Of a stretch of 23,709 nt of DNA, positions 1 to 7,052 are shown one piece after another. Position 1 is the stretch's first letter; every line of letters begins with the position of its first letter. Location: assembly GCA_023406985.1 (NCBI GenBank), contig JAEXTK010000111.1, positions 1 through 23,709 of the forward strand. Direction: 5' to 3'. The position numbers and the translations under genes are program-made. This stretch comes from Spirochaetota bacterium (GTDB lineage Bacteria > Spirochaetota > Spirochaetia > Treponematales > Breznakiellaceae). The notes beneath the pieces were generated by a model. That model was not told the DNA's origin. It made no database searches and worked only from the letters and a program-made list of their open reading frames with translations.

Positions 1-174
1 GCCGGCGCCCGAGGACGGACGCCGGCGGCTCCGGGGTACCGCGCTGCCCCCTCTCCGCCCGGGCCGCGGAAAGCCGGAAAACGCGTCCCCGCCCCTCCAC
101 GCGGAAGGCAGGGACGCCTTGCCGGGACGCGCCCCTTCGGTTACCATCGCGCGCGGACTGGGAGCGTGGGCGCC
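1..174. other. Left-edge stretch with no supported gene
   Basis: This GC-rich stretch precedes the first credible start codon. Open frames cross the left edge on the plus strand, but their translation is rich in Arg, Pro and Gly and looks like antisense or non-coding composition. I see no promoter with two good boxes and no structured RNA. It could hold the 3' end of a gene that begins outside the window, which cannot be decided from here. Confidence 0.3.
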
Positions 175-417
175 ATGGCGAAGAGTTCGGAAGACCCGGT
201 GGAGGAGACGTGCCGCCTCATACGGTTGGCGCGCTCCAAGTGGGACGCGCACGATAACCTGGGCTGCCGCACCGAGCGCGACCGCGCGCTCGCCGTTTAC
301 GGAACGTTGACCCCCGAGCAAAAAGACGAGGTCCCCCAGGTCCTCCGCGTCTGGCTCCGGTACCGGAGCGAGAAGTATTTCGGACCTCACCGGACGCCGC
401 CGCGCCGCCGGCGCTAG
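175..417 (+). CDS. Small hypothetical protein, 80 aa
   Basis: This is a short basic protein that I do not recognise with certainty. The ATG at 175 is preferred over an in-frame GTG at 166, because the purine stretch GGGAG at 160-164 lies about 10 bases before the ATG but only one base before the GTG. The sequence is mostly helical and charged. A conserved-looking core reads LTPEQKDEVPQVLRVWLRYR followed by SEKYFG. The C-terminus is a run of Pro and Arg. There is no signal peptide or membrane segment, so it is probably cytosolic. The normal amino-acid balance of the core, against the Arg/Ala-rich alternative frames, argues that it is real. It converges on the cupin gene, with a hairpin between their ends. 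No function is proposed. Confidence 0.55.
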   Translation: MAKSSEDPVEETCRLIRLARSKWDAHDNLGCRTERDRALAVYGTLTPEQKDEVPQVLRVWLRYRSEKYFGPHRTPPRRRR

Positions 418-420
418 GAA

Positions 421-452
421 CGACCTCTTCCCGCTATAAAGGAAGACCGTCG
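421..452. terminator. Hairpin between convergent genes
   Basis: An inverted repeat lies between the 3' ends of the small protein gene and the cupin gene. TCTTCC at 426-431 pairs with GGAAGA at 441-446 around a 9-base loop, and CGAC at 421-424 can pair with GTCG at 449-452 across a small internal loop. No T-run follows on either strand, so a bidirectional terminator role is inferred from position only. Confidence 0.35.
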
Positions 453-458
453 GCCCGA

Positions 459-833
459 TCAGCCCTTCGGCCGCTCGCCCGCGTACGCGTACCTGAAATT
501 TATGGGCGGCGAGGTCACGGAAAGGTAGACGAATTCCTCGTCGGAATCGTTGGCGATGCCGTGCGTATCGCCGTCGGCGAAGCGGACCACGTCGCCCGCG
601 GAGAATTCTTTGGTCGCGCCGTCCGCCAAGAGGAGTCGGCCGCGTCCCGCGAGGGCGATCCATACCTGCTCCGACGTCTCGTGCCGATGGCGGGCGTTCG
701 TCTTGCCGGGGTGAACGTGGACCCTCGTGATGGTTATCCGCTCGGAGGCTGAATTCTCATCCCAAAGCAATTGGTGAGAAGTCTGGGAATCGCTCACGAG
801 AGCGGTTATGGAATCCTTATCGATAAAATCCAC
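459..833 (-). CDS. Single-domain cupin protein
   Basis: This 124-residue protein has the length and motifs of a one-domain cupin_2 beta-barrel. Motif 1 runs about residues 47-65 with His49, His51 and Glu55 as likely metal ligands. Motif 2 runs about 79-93 with His91 in FADGDTHG. The four-ligand set looks complete, so it probably binds a divalent metal. Cupins of this size include small isomerases, dioxygenases and sugar- or effector-binding proteins, and nothing here picks one. The start is a GTG at 833, supported by GGAGG six bases upstream. No signal peptide is present, so it is cytosolic. It lies downstream of the SBP gene but behind a terminator-like hairpin, so it is probably transcribed separately. 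Confidence 0.85.
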   Translation of the reverse strand: MDFIDKDSITALVSDSQTSHQLLWDENSASERITITRVHVHPGKTNARHRHETSEQVWIALAGRGRLLLADGATKEFSAGDVVRFADGDTHGIANDSDEEFVYLSVTSPPINFRYAYAGERPKG

Positions 834-869
834 GCGGGGCCTCCGGGGACGGCGAATCCGTCTTTGAAA

Positions 870-897
870 GGCTCGGCCCCTCCACCGGTGCCGAGCC
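870..897 (-). terminator. Terminator-like hairpin after the SBP gene
   Basis: On the minus strand, just past the SBP stop codon, GGCTCGG pairs with CCGAGCC as a 7-bp stem with further imperfect pairing inside. It is followed by TTTC. The T-run is short, so termination may be weak or aided. The position between two co-oriented genes supports the call. Confidence 0.55.
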
Positions 898-908
898 GCG
901 CCGTCGGC

Positions 909-1598
909 CTACTGCGCTTGGGCCTCGACTTTGGCGACCTCCGCTTTCCACCGGCCGTCGTCGAGCCAGGCCTTGAAGGCGGCTTCCGCCTTCGGTTCCA
1001 GGCCGGCCTTCGCGCTCGAGAGGGCCAGGAAGGTCGGGGTCCTGAGGAGCGGGGGCTTCTGGAGGCTATACGACTTGATCCCCACGGTCTTGCACATGAA
1101 GGGAATGAGGTCCTCCACGGCCACTACGACTTGGACGCGGCCGTCGGCGAGCATCTTGAACTGCTCCTCGTCGTTGGCCGCGGCGATCGGGCTCGAGCCC
1201 CGGGTGAGGGCCTGATGGGCGGGATGGCCTCCTACGATGCCGACCTTGTATTTACGCAGGTCGCCCGGGTTCCCGACCTTGACGCTCGCGTCCGTCGTTA
1301 CCGCGTAGAAATTGGACTCGGCGATCCGCACCGGCACGACGACGGCGCCCTTGGCCTGGGCGATTACCGGCTGGGCCAGGAAGAAGGCCCCGTCGATCCC
1401 GCCCTTCGCGAGTTCCCGCACCAGGTCCCCTTGGGCGGGAAAGACGGAAACCTTCGCGTCGAATCCCGCTTCCTTCAAGACCTTGACGACGGACGGACCG
1501 TAGTTCGCCATTCCCTCTATCGTCCCGAGTTTCAGTTCCTGCGCGCCTACGGTGGAGAGCGCGAGTAGTCCGATGAGTACCGCTACGATTCGCCGCAT
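909..1598 (-). CDS. Periplasmic substrate-binding protein, orphan
   Basis: The ATG at 1598 is chosen because GAGGAG precedes it at good spacing and the product then begins with a classic signal peptide (basic MRR, hydrophobic core, cleavage near AQ at 19-20). The 229-residue product has the look of a type 2 periplasmic binding protein: LKLGTIEGM at the first strand, a Gly-Ile-Asp-Gly step (GGIDGAFF, 66-73), a hinge segment DLRKYKVGIVGG (113-124) and a basic/aromatic C-terminal helix. The ligand is not predictable; amino acids, phosphonate-like compounds or thiamine precursors are all possible. No ABC permease or ATPase is adjacent. Instead it lies 69 bases downstream of a chemotaxis receptor on the same strand, with no convincing promoter between them, suggesting cotranscription and a role in presenting ligand to the receptor. 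Confidence 0.8.
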   Translation of the reverse strand: MRRIVAVLIGLLALSTVGAQELKLGTIEGMANYGPSVVKVLKEAGFDAKVSVFPAQGDLVRELAKGGIDGAFFLAQPVIAQAKGAVVVPVRIAESNFYAVTTDASVKVGNPGDLRKYKVGIVGGHPAHQALTRGSSPIAAANDEEQFKMLADGRVQVVVAVEDLIPFMCKTVGIKSYSLQKPPLLRTPTFLALSSAKAGLEPKAEAAFKAWLDDGRWKAEVAKVEAQAQ

Positions 1599-1667
1599 TT
1601 TCGTCTCCTCTTTATTCCTATCTGCGATCGCCGCATTCGGCTGCATCGATGCGCATCATGGGCAGGC

Positions 1668-3311
1668 TTACGCCGTCCTGAATTTCGATATCTCGCAATC
1701 GAGCGTCTTGATGTTGTCCGAATTGGCCTGCGACAAACCGGTCAGCTGGACCATCGATTCGGATATCTCCTTGATGCCTTCGGCCATCTCCGCGATGCCG
1801 ATCTTGTTTTCCTCGATGATCCCGGTGATTCTTTTCATGGAGGCGTCGATCTGCGCGGTGCCTTCGCGCATCCCCTCTCCCGAGCCCCTGACGTCCTCCG
1901 TCAACTTGATGAGCTCGCCGAGCGACTCGGTTATCTGCCGGTTACCCACCGATATCTCCTTGAGTCCGGACAGGGTCTCGTTCATCCCGTCGGTCACCAC
2001 GGTGATGCCCGCGATCACTTCGCCGATCGTCGCGCTGGAATTCCGCGTCATCCCCGTCGCTTTCTCTATGCCGGCGACGACGTGGTCGATGGAATTCCGG
2101 ATGCTCTTCGCGTTCTCGGCCGTCTGCTCCGCGAGCTTGCGGATCTCTTCCGCCACCACCGAGAACCCGCGGCCCGCGTCTCCCGCGTGCGCCGCCTCGA
2201 TGGCCGCGTTCATCGCCAAGAGGTTCGTTTGGCTCGCGACGTTGTTGATGACCGTGATCATATCGCCGATCAGATCGGTGGACCTGGAGACTTCCTCCAT
2301 GGCTTGCAGGTTCAGGGAGGTTCCCTCCTCCAGGTCCTTGGTCTGGGACTCCAGGCGGCGGACGAGTTCGAGCTTGGTTTCCGTGGACCGCTCGATATTC
2401 CCGACGTTGGCGATCATCTGTTCGATGGCCGCCGAGGATTCGTTGACCGCGGCCGCCTGCTCCTGGATCCGATCGACGACCCGCGCGATATAGGCGTTGA
2501 TCTTCCCCACGTTCTCGCTCGCGAGGCCGATCTCCTGCCCGAGGAAATCGGTTCTATCGCTCATGGATCGGGTGGAGGCGGAGATTTGCGAGGAGGAGGA
2601 GGAGATGGTTTGGGAGTTATCCGCCAAGTCGCCGCCCAGCGCGCCGCTCTTGACCCCGACGCTTTTCAGGCTGACGACGATGGAATTCAATTTTTCCAAA
2701 AAGCCGTTGAAGTAGCCGGAGAGCGTGGCGACCTCGTCGTTCCCCCGAACGGGGATCCGTATCGAGAGGTCCGCTTCTCCTTCGGCCATGCCCTTGATGG
2801 TGTCCGAAAGCCGCACGATGGGCCGGGTGATGAGCCGCGCGATGAAGACCATCGCGGTGACCATGAGCAGGAAGAGGATGAGCACCAGGACGACCATCTG
2901 CATGATGAACTCCCGGGTTCCCTCGCGGATGTAGTGGTCGGTGAAGACGATCATCGCTTTTCCGGTAACCTCGCCGTCGCGGAGGATCACCGATTCTCGG
3001 ATAAAGACGGTCGGCGGGGCATCCTCCTCCGCCTTAGCCATGGTGGCTCCGGCATCGTCCATTATCTCGATGCCGACGATCTGGGGGTTCTTGAGCAAGG
3101 CCTCCACGCTTTGCTGGAGGCCGATGGTGTCGTAGTTCCACACGTACGACATAGTCGCGATCGTGATGAGTTCGGTGAGGTTCTCCATATCCTCCCGCAT
3201 CTCGGCGCCCGCTTTGCGATCCCGATTCACGATTTGGAAGGCGGCGAACGCGGAAAAGCCCAGGAAGATGGCGAGGAGGGTGGGGGCGAGCAATTTCGTT
3301 CTGAGGGTCAT
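1668..3311 (-). CDS. Methyl-accepting chemotaxis protein
   Basis: This 547-residue transmembrane chemoreceptor relays ligand state to CheA/CheW. TM1 is about residues 8-27, a periplasmic sensor domain of roughly 105 residues follows (30-135), TM2 is about 136-158, HAMP about 159-212, then a long cytoplasmic coiled coil. The signalling tip is clear: QTNLLAMNAAIEAAHAGD at 361-378, followed by the GRGFSVVAEEIRKLAEQT segment. The C-terminus ends SKFRTA, with no CheR/CheB-tethering pentapeptide. A run of five serines (237-241) is encoded by a (GAG)5 tract on the plus strand at 2590-2604. The start is supported by GAGGTTG upstream and by a sigma70-like promoter at 3369-3396. The sensor domain is too short for a double Cache fold. 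The SBP gene downstream may supply its ligand. Confidence 0.95.
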   Translation of the reverse strand: MTLRTKLLAPTLLAIFLGFSAFAAFQIVNRDRKAGAEMREDMENLTELITIATMSYVWNYDTIGLQQSVEALLKNPQIVGIEIMDDAGATMAKAEEDAPPTVFIRESVILRDGEVTGKAMIVFTDHYIREGTREFIMQMVVLVLILFLLMVTAMVFIARLITRPIVRLSDTIKGMAEGEADLSIRIPVRGNDEVATLSGYFNGFLEKLNSIVVSLKSVGVKSGALGGDLADNSQTISSSSSQISASTRSMSDRTDFLGQEIGLASENVGKINAYIARVVDRIQEQAAAVNESSAAIEQMIANVGNIERSTETKLELVRRLESQTKDLEEGTSLNLQAMEEVSRSTDLIGDMITVINNVASQTNLLAMNAAIEAAHAGDAGRGFSVVAEEIRKLAEQTAENAKSIRNSIDHVVAGIEKATGMTRNSSATIGEVIAGITVVTDGMNETLSGLKEISVGNRQITESLGELIKLTEDVRGSGEGMREGTAQIDASMKRITGIIEENKIGIAEMAEGIKEISESMVQLTGLSQANSDNIKTLDCEISKFRTA

Positions 3312-3368
3312 TTTTACAACCTCAATTTCCCCGCGGCCGGCCTGGCGGAGAATGGTTCTTTTTATCGA

Positions 3369-3396
3369 ATTCTATTCATCGGAGGGCGCAAGTCAA
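3369..3396 (-). promoter_or_regulatory. Sigma70-like promoter for the chemotaxis operon
   Basis: Minus-strand TTGACT (-35, 3396-3391), 16 bases, then TAGAAT (-10, 3374-3369). Each box matches five of six consensus positions. The predicted leader of about 50 bases contains the Shine-Dalgarno sequence of the receptor gene. Confidence 0.7.
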
Positions 3397-3488
3397 GGAA
3401 ACGGCCGCGCCGCGCGGAGGCCGTACGGCACGTCAGGGGCCTGATCCTCGTTACGCGATCTCCGATCGGTATCCCACGCGCGGCGTAA

Positions 3489-3965
3489 CTACTTAATCCT
3501 AATGATATTGAATAGACAGAAATACGGCGGTTCGTGCGCCGCGTCCCCCACCCCGGAGGACTCGGTGCAGAATTTCGCGCTGCCGAGATTGGTCGCCAAG
3601 GGCGACATGGCGTTGGCCTGGGGGCTCACCGATACGCCCTTGCCGGTCCATCCGGTGAGCAGCACGCCGGAATGCTGGAGGTCGTCGGTCATCCAGTCGC
3701 ATTGCGGCGTGGTCTGCGCCCACACGTGTTCGTGGTCCCCGTGATTGTGGCTCGTCGCCCCGCCGGCGGTCCCCAGCTGCCGGGGCGTCTGAGCCCCTTT
3801 GATGTAGCGCCCCCGTAGGTCGGGAAGATTCGAGCCGAAGAACGGACTGTCGCGATCCGTCACGGGGCTTCCGTCGGCGAGCTGGAAGCCGTCCGGCACG
3901 CGGGAGCGCGGGGCCTTCCACCAATCAAGGACCGTTCCGATCGGAACTCCTGGTTGAGTCGGCAT
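3489..3965 (-). CDS. Phage tail collar-like protein, stand-alone
   Basis: The 158-residue product has the layout of phage tail-collar / microcystin-dependent-protein domains. An N-terminal PIGTVLDWW leads to 'GFQLADGSPV', then the hallmark LPDLRGRYIKGA (about 47-58), a His-rich stretch SHNHGDHEH (about 72-80) like the metal-binding HxH of short tail fibres, and a C-terminal PPYFCLFNIIRIK matching the usual ending of these domains. The start at 3965 has a strong GAGGAGGT sequence. No other phage genes flank it and it has no recognisable signal peptide. Tail-fibre-like domains in isolation can be remnants, parts of contractile injection devices, or exported adhesins, and I cannot choose between these. 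It lies 88 bases downstream of the reductase gene on the same strand. Confidence 0.75.
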   Translation of the reverse strand: MPTQPGVPIGTVLDWWKAPRSRVPDGFQLADGSPVTDRDSPFFGSNLPDLRGRYIKGAQTPRQLGTAGGATSHNHGDHEHVWAQTTPQCDWMTDDLQHSGVLLTGWTGKGVSVSPQANAMSPLATNLGSAKFCTESSGVGDAAHEPPYFCLFNIIRIK

Positions 3966-4053
3966 ATCTACCTCCTCATTGCGTCGCGGCGCGGGATACC
4001 GCCAACGCTATAAGTATAGGCTCAACGGGTGAGGTTCGCTCCGCCGCGGGATC

Positions 4054-5067
4054 TCACGCGAGGGTTCGGAAGAGTCCGACGTTCTCCCGCCGCGGCGCGT
4101 AGGTCCCCGCCTCGATGCCGTGGACGATCTCCCGGACGCGGTCGTTGAACGGCGTCGGGAGACCGAGCCGATCGCCGTACTCGCAGACGATGCCGTTGAT
4201 GGAATCGATTTCGCACTTCCGCCCCTTCTCCAGGTCCTGCAGCATGCTCGCCTTGAGGAGCCGGTGCTTGCGTATCGCCAAGGGGATGATCGCGAAGGAA
4301 ATCCATCGTTTGATCGGACCCGTGTAATCGAGGAGCTTCACGACGTCCTTTCCCTGGATCGGTTCTATCTCGATACCCGCCGCCGCGGCGACGTCGATGC
4401 ATTCCTTGATGATGCGCTGGGCGCATCGGCGGGCGGCCACGTCCGCGGCGACTTCCCCGTACGTGCAGCCGAGCACGGCGGACATGCCGCTGAACGCGCA
4501 ATTGACGAGCAGCTTCACCCACCGCGCGCCGATGAAATTCGCCTCGATCGCCACCGGCCCCATCGTTTCCAGGACGCGCTTGATCTCCGGGAGCTTGTCC
4601 GCGCTGCGGTCCGTCAAGGAGCCGAGGCTGAACGTGAGGCTCTCCGCCTCCGAGGTCAACTCGCACACGCCAGGGCCGACCAAGGTCGCGCCCCAGGCCA
4701 CCGCGCACCCGCACGTCCGCTCCTCCCCCACGATCCGGGCGATCGCGGGTTCGGGAAGGCCGTTCTGCATGGTGCAGACGACGCCGTCCTCCGCGAGCCG
4801 GGACGCGAGGAAGCGAACCGTGCCGTCGTTGTCGAGTTGTTTCGTCAGCAGGAAGATGAGGTCGTAACCGTCCGCCATCTCCTCCGGCAAGAAGGCGCGC
4901 ACCGGCACGGTCAAGTCCGCCGTCCCGATGACGCGCGCGCCGGCCGACCGCAAGGCCGCCACGTGGGCCGCGTTGCGGGTCACCAGGTCCGCTTCCATCC
5001 CGCCTTTGGCGAGGAAGGCTCCGAGTACCGTCCCGAGGGACCCCGCGCCGTAAATCGCGATTTTCAT
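4054..5067 (-). CDS. Ketopantoate reductase family (ApbA/PanE) oxidoreductase
   Basis: A 337-residue NADPH-dependent reductase of the 2-dehydropantoate 2-reductase family, normally reducing ketopantoate to pantoate in pantothenate and CoA synthesis. The Rossmann motif GAGSLG is at residues 7-12. Lys76 (LLTKQ) and Asn102 (QNG) match the conserved cofactor and substrate positions. The catalytic lysine is Lys185 in RWVKLLVNC. The C-terminal substrate motif is SMLQDLEKGRKCEIDSING (274-292). Length fits the family. Many members are not true PanE and act on other 2-ketoacids; no other pantothenate gene is nearby, so I give no symbol. The start ATG lacks a Shine-Dalgarno sequence, but a TATAAT hexamer ends 6 bases upstream, so the mRNA may be leaderless. 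Confidence 0.85.
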   Translation of the reverse strand: MKIAIYGAGSLGTVLGAFLAKGGMEADLVTRNAAHVAALRSAGARVIGTADLTVPVRAFLPEEMADGYDLIFLLTKQLDNDGTVRFLASRLAEDGVVCTMQNGLPEPAIARIVGEERTCGCAVAWGATLVGPGVCELTSEAESLTFSLGSLTDRSADKLPEIKRVLETMGPVAIEANFIGARWVKLLVNCAFSGMSAVLGCTYGEVAADVAARRCAQRIIKECIDVAAAAGIEIEPIQGKDVVKLLDYTGPIKRWISFAIIPLAIRKHRLLKASMLQDLEKGRKCEIDSINGIVCEYGDRLGLPTPFNDRVREIVHGIEAGTYAPRRENVGLFRTLA

Positions 5068-5073
5068 GGTTCG

Positions 5074-5079
5074 ATTATA
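5074..5079 (-). promoter_or_regulatory. -10-like TATAAT directly before the reductase start
   Basis: A perfect TATAAT on the minus strand ends 6 bases before the ATG at 5067, so transcription would start at or next to the start codon. No good -35 box is seen 16-18 bases upstream. This would explain the absence of a ribosome-binding site. Confidence 0.4.
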
Positions 5080-5094
5080 AACGAAGCGGGACCC

Positions 5095-5622
5095 TCATGC
5101 GCGGATGACGACCGCGCCGAAATCCAGATGGTGCAGGATTTCCCGTAGGATCAGGATCCCCGCGTACGTCGAGCGGTCCATCCGGACGTCGTCGTACACG
5201 GGCGACCTGCCCATCGATACGAGCGCGTACCGCGTGAATGCCTCCTCGACTGCCTGACGGGAGTAGGCGGCATCCGTTCCCGCTTGTTGGGAGAACGCCG
5301 CCGCGAAAAGGGCGTCGGCGCAGAGCAAGGTCTCCGAACGGTTCACCAAGCCGGGGTCGCTCTGTAGCTCGTCCTCGATATGGTTGATCGCGTTTTCCAC
5401 GTCCGCCTCCGATGGGATTTCGCGCCTAAAAAAGGAGTCGGCGATCGTGCCGACCCCCAGTTCCAGGTCGATTCCCTTTTCCGGCCGACCGTCCCGCAGG
5501 AACAGGAAGTTGGCGGTCCTCATCCCCAGGTGAAGATAGCGGCAGGCGCCGGGAGGCAGGCCCGCTCCGCCGACCTCGGCGAGGAGCGCGTCGCGCTTCA
5601 AATCGATGGCCGCGAGCGGCAT
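5095..5622 (-). CDS. Hypothetical protein, 175 aa
   Basis: I do not recognise this protein. The ATG at 5622 is chosen because GGAGGAG lies six bases upstream; an in-frame ATG at 5652 has no such site. The product is soluble, acidic and probably alpha/beta. It starts MPLAAIDLKRDALL, then a compact segment YLHLGMRTANFLFLRDG, a Gly-rich turn ELGVGTIADSFF and a long helical C-terminal half with many Asp and Glu. There is no signal peptide or membrane segment. It lies 26 bases after the phosphoesterase-like gene and 27 before the reductase gene, all leftward, so it is probably transcribed with the former. The balanced composition and good ribosome-binding site make it a confident gene of unknown role. 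Confidence 0.75.
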   Translation of the reverse strand: MPLAAIDLKRDALLAEVGGAGLPPGACRYLHLGMRTANFLFLRDGRPEKGIDLELGVGTIADSFFRREIPSEADVENAINHIEDELQSDPGLVNRSETLLCADALFAAAFSQQAGTDAAYSRQAVEEAFTRYALVSMGRSPVYDDVRMDRSTYAGILILREILHHLDFGAVVIRA

Positions 5623-5648
5623 GGTTTCTCCTCCTATGGCCCGGCCCC

Positions 5649-6323
5649 TCATGAGAGGCCGACGGTCGCGATGAGCCGCTTCGTGGCGGCCGCGTTGTAC
5701 CAGTCGTGTTCCACGAGTTCCATCCGTTCCACCCGCACCGTCCCGAGCGGAGTCTCCCGGTGCCGATCCATCGTCTCCACGAACCGGGCGGGCTCCGCGA
5801 GCTGCCGCGCGAAACGGAGGAAGGTGACGTGCGCCGACCGGGATTCGTAGCGCTCGTCGTTGGGGAGCCCGCGCTCCGCCATCAAGATCCTGATCCGCTC
5901 CCGGAGGCGGACGAGGGCGTCGCCGTCGTAGCCCGCGATGAGGAGGGCTCCCGCGCTGCCGACGACGCCGCGGAGCGTCAGGTCGAAGGGCGCCGCGGAC
6001 CGCGCCGCCTCCGCCGCGATGTCGCGGAAGGCGCGCTCCTTGTCCGCGTCCGGCCGGTAGGCGGCCGTGCCCTGGATGAAGTCGAAGACGGTGACGTGGA
6101 GGTCCGCCGCCGGATAGTAGTACTGGTCGCGCTCCACCGCGGCGAAGACGTCCGCGAGGGCCGCGTACGCGGACGCGATGCCGCCCGCCGGGATGATGAG
6201 GGAGACGCCGCGCCGGCAGTCCGGCTTTCCTGCGGCGAGCGTCGCGTCCACCTCCACCGCCCCCGACCGGAGCCGATCGAGGTTCCGCGCGCGGATGGTT
6301 TCGTAGTGCGCGGCGGAGCTCAT
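5649..6323 (-). CDS. 2H phosphoesterase-like (2'-5' RNA ligase superfamily) protein
   Basis: The 224-residue product carries two His-x-Thr motifs with the spacing of the 2H phosphoesterase superfamily: HVTVFDF at 76-82 and HVTFLRF at 165-171. In this family the two histidines line a cleft that opens or forms 2',3'-cyclic phosphate or 2'-5' bonds in RNA and nucleotides. The N-terminal part has SLIIPAGGIA at 41-50 and the region between the motifs alternates strands and helices as expected. The substrate is unknown. The start at 6323 overlaps the stop of the upstream acetyltransferase in an ATGA, so the two are translationally coupled. The open frame extends far upstream, but that part is antisense-like and lies over the acetyltransferase gene, so it was discarded. 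Confidence 0.8.
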   Translation of the reverse strand: MSSAAHYETIRARNLDRLRSGAVEVDATLAAGKPDCRRGVSLIIPAGGIASAYAALADVFAAVERDQYYYPAADLHVTVFDFIQGTAAYRPDADKERAFRDIAAEAARSAAPFDLTLRGVVGSAGALLIAGYDGDALVRLRERIRILMAERGLPNDERYESRSAHVTFLRFARQLAEPARFVETMDRHRETPLGTVRVERMELVEHDWYNAAATKRLIATVGLS

Positions 6324-6949
6324 GGTTCCAGCCGATCTCCGGTGGCCGAATAGAAGGTCAGCTTCCGATCCCGGTGCGCGGAGCTCTCGTATTCGCTGCG
6401 GAGGATGCTCCACTTCTCCTCGTCGTGCAGGACGCCGTCGGCGTCCGGGATCGTGGACCGCAGCACCCCCTCGAGCCGGAGGCCGAGCTTCTCTATGACG
6501 CCCCGGCTCTTGACGTTGTCGACGGCCGTGTTGATCTCCACGCGCGCCACGTCCGAGAGCGCGAACGCGGTCTTGATGAGCGCGGACGCCGTCTCGGCGG
6601 CGTAGCCGTTCCGCTGGTGGCGGCCTCCGATCCAATAGCCGATCTCCAAGGCGTGCGGGCCCCGGCGCGTATGCAGCCCCGTGCTGCCGATGACGATTTC
6701 CTCGGTGGGGTCGAAGATGCCGAGGACGTAATCCTGATCGGTGTCGTAGTTCGCGCGGAACATGCGGAGCAGGTCGATCTCCTGCCGCACCGAAGCGAGC
6801 GGCGGTTTGGCGAAGGGCATCCAGGGCAGGAGGGAGTCGGTCGATCGAATCTCGTCCAGCAGCCTCGCCGCGTACCGCGGCTCCCAGCACTTGATCACCA
6901 AGCGCTCGGTCACGATCTTGTACGGAGTCTCGCCCCGGTTCCACTTCAT
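6320..6949 (-). CDS. GNAT acetyltransferase, RimJ/RimL-like
   Basis: This 209-residue protein fits the acetyltransf_3 branch of the GNAT fold, which includes ribosomal-protein N-terminal acetylases and small-molecule acetylases. It opens with TERLVIKCWEP (14-24), typical of this branch. IGSTGLH (87-93) forms strands 3-4, LEIGYWIGGRHQRNGYAAE (101-119) is the central strand and the acetyl-CoA pyrophosphate loop, and NVKSRGVIEKLGLRLEG (145-161) is the motif B region. The start at 6949 is set by GGAGGAGG just upstream. The gene leads the run that continues with the 2H phosphoesterase-like protein, to which it is joined by an ATGA overlap. Its substrate is not predictable from sequence. Confidence 0.88.
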   Translation of the reverse strand: MKWNRGETPYKIVTERLVIKCWEPRYAARLLDEIRSTDSLLPWMPFAKPPLASVRQEIDLLRMFRANYDTDQDYVLGIFDPTEEIVIGSTGLHTRRGPHALEIGYWIGGRHQRNGYAAETASALIKTAFALSDVARVEINTAVDNVKSRGVIEKLGLRLEGVLRSTIPDADGVLHDEEKWSILRSEYESSAHRDRKLTFYSATGDRLEP

Positions 6950-7017
6950 CGCGCGCCTCCTCCACGGAATCCCGGTCCGTCCGCGCGTCGCGCGCGGGCG
7001 CCCCCGATATAGGAACT

Positions 7018-7045
7018 TTGACCTATTCCCCGAAGAAAAGATACG
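7018..7045 (+). promoter_or_regulatory. Possible promoter for the xylanase gene
   Basis: TTGACC at 7018-7023, 16 bases, then GATACG at 7040-7045. The -35 box is good (five of six), the -10 poor (three of six). Transcription would begin near 7052, next to the ATG at 7053. Confidence 0.35.
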
Positions 7046-7052
7046 GGCCACT

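Noticed and set aside
2590..2604. (GAG)5 simple repeat as a phase-variation switch
   Set aside because: The repeat unit is three bases and encodes serines inside the receptor, so slippage would not shift the frame, and five copies are too few to be notable.
3398..3425. GC-rich inverted segments after the tail-collar gene as a terminator
   Set aside because: Pairing is broken by mismatches and only a three-base T-run follows; chance in this base composition is likely.
2082..3488. 468-residue rightward open frame
   Set aside because: It is antisense to the chemotaxis receptor and made mainly of Asp, Gly, Arg and His with no recognisable domain.
6324..6965. N-terminal extension of the 2H phosphoesterase-like protein
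   Set aside because: It is out of frame over the GNAT gene and looks like non-coding translation; the ATGA start at 6323 gives a full-length family member.
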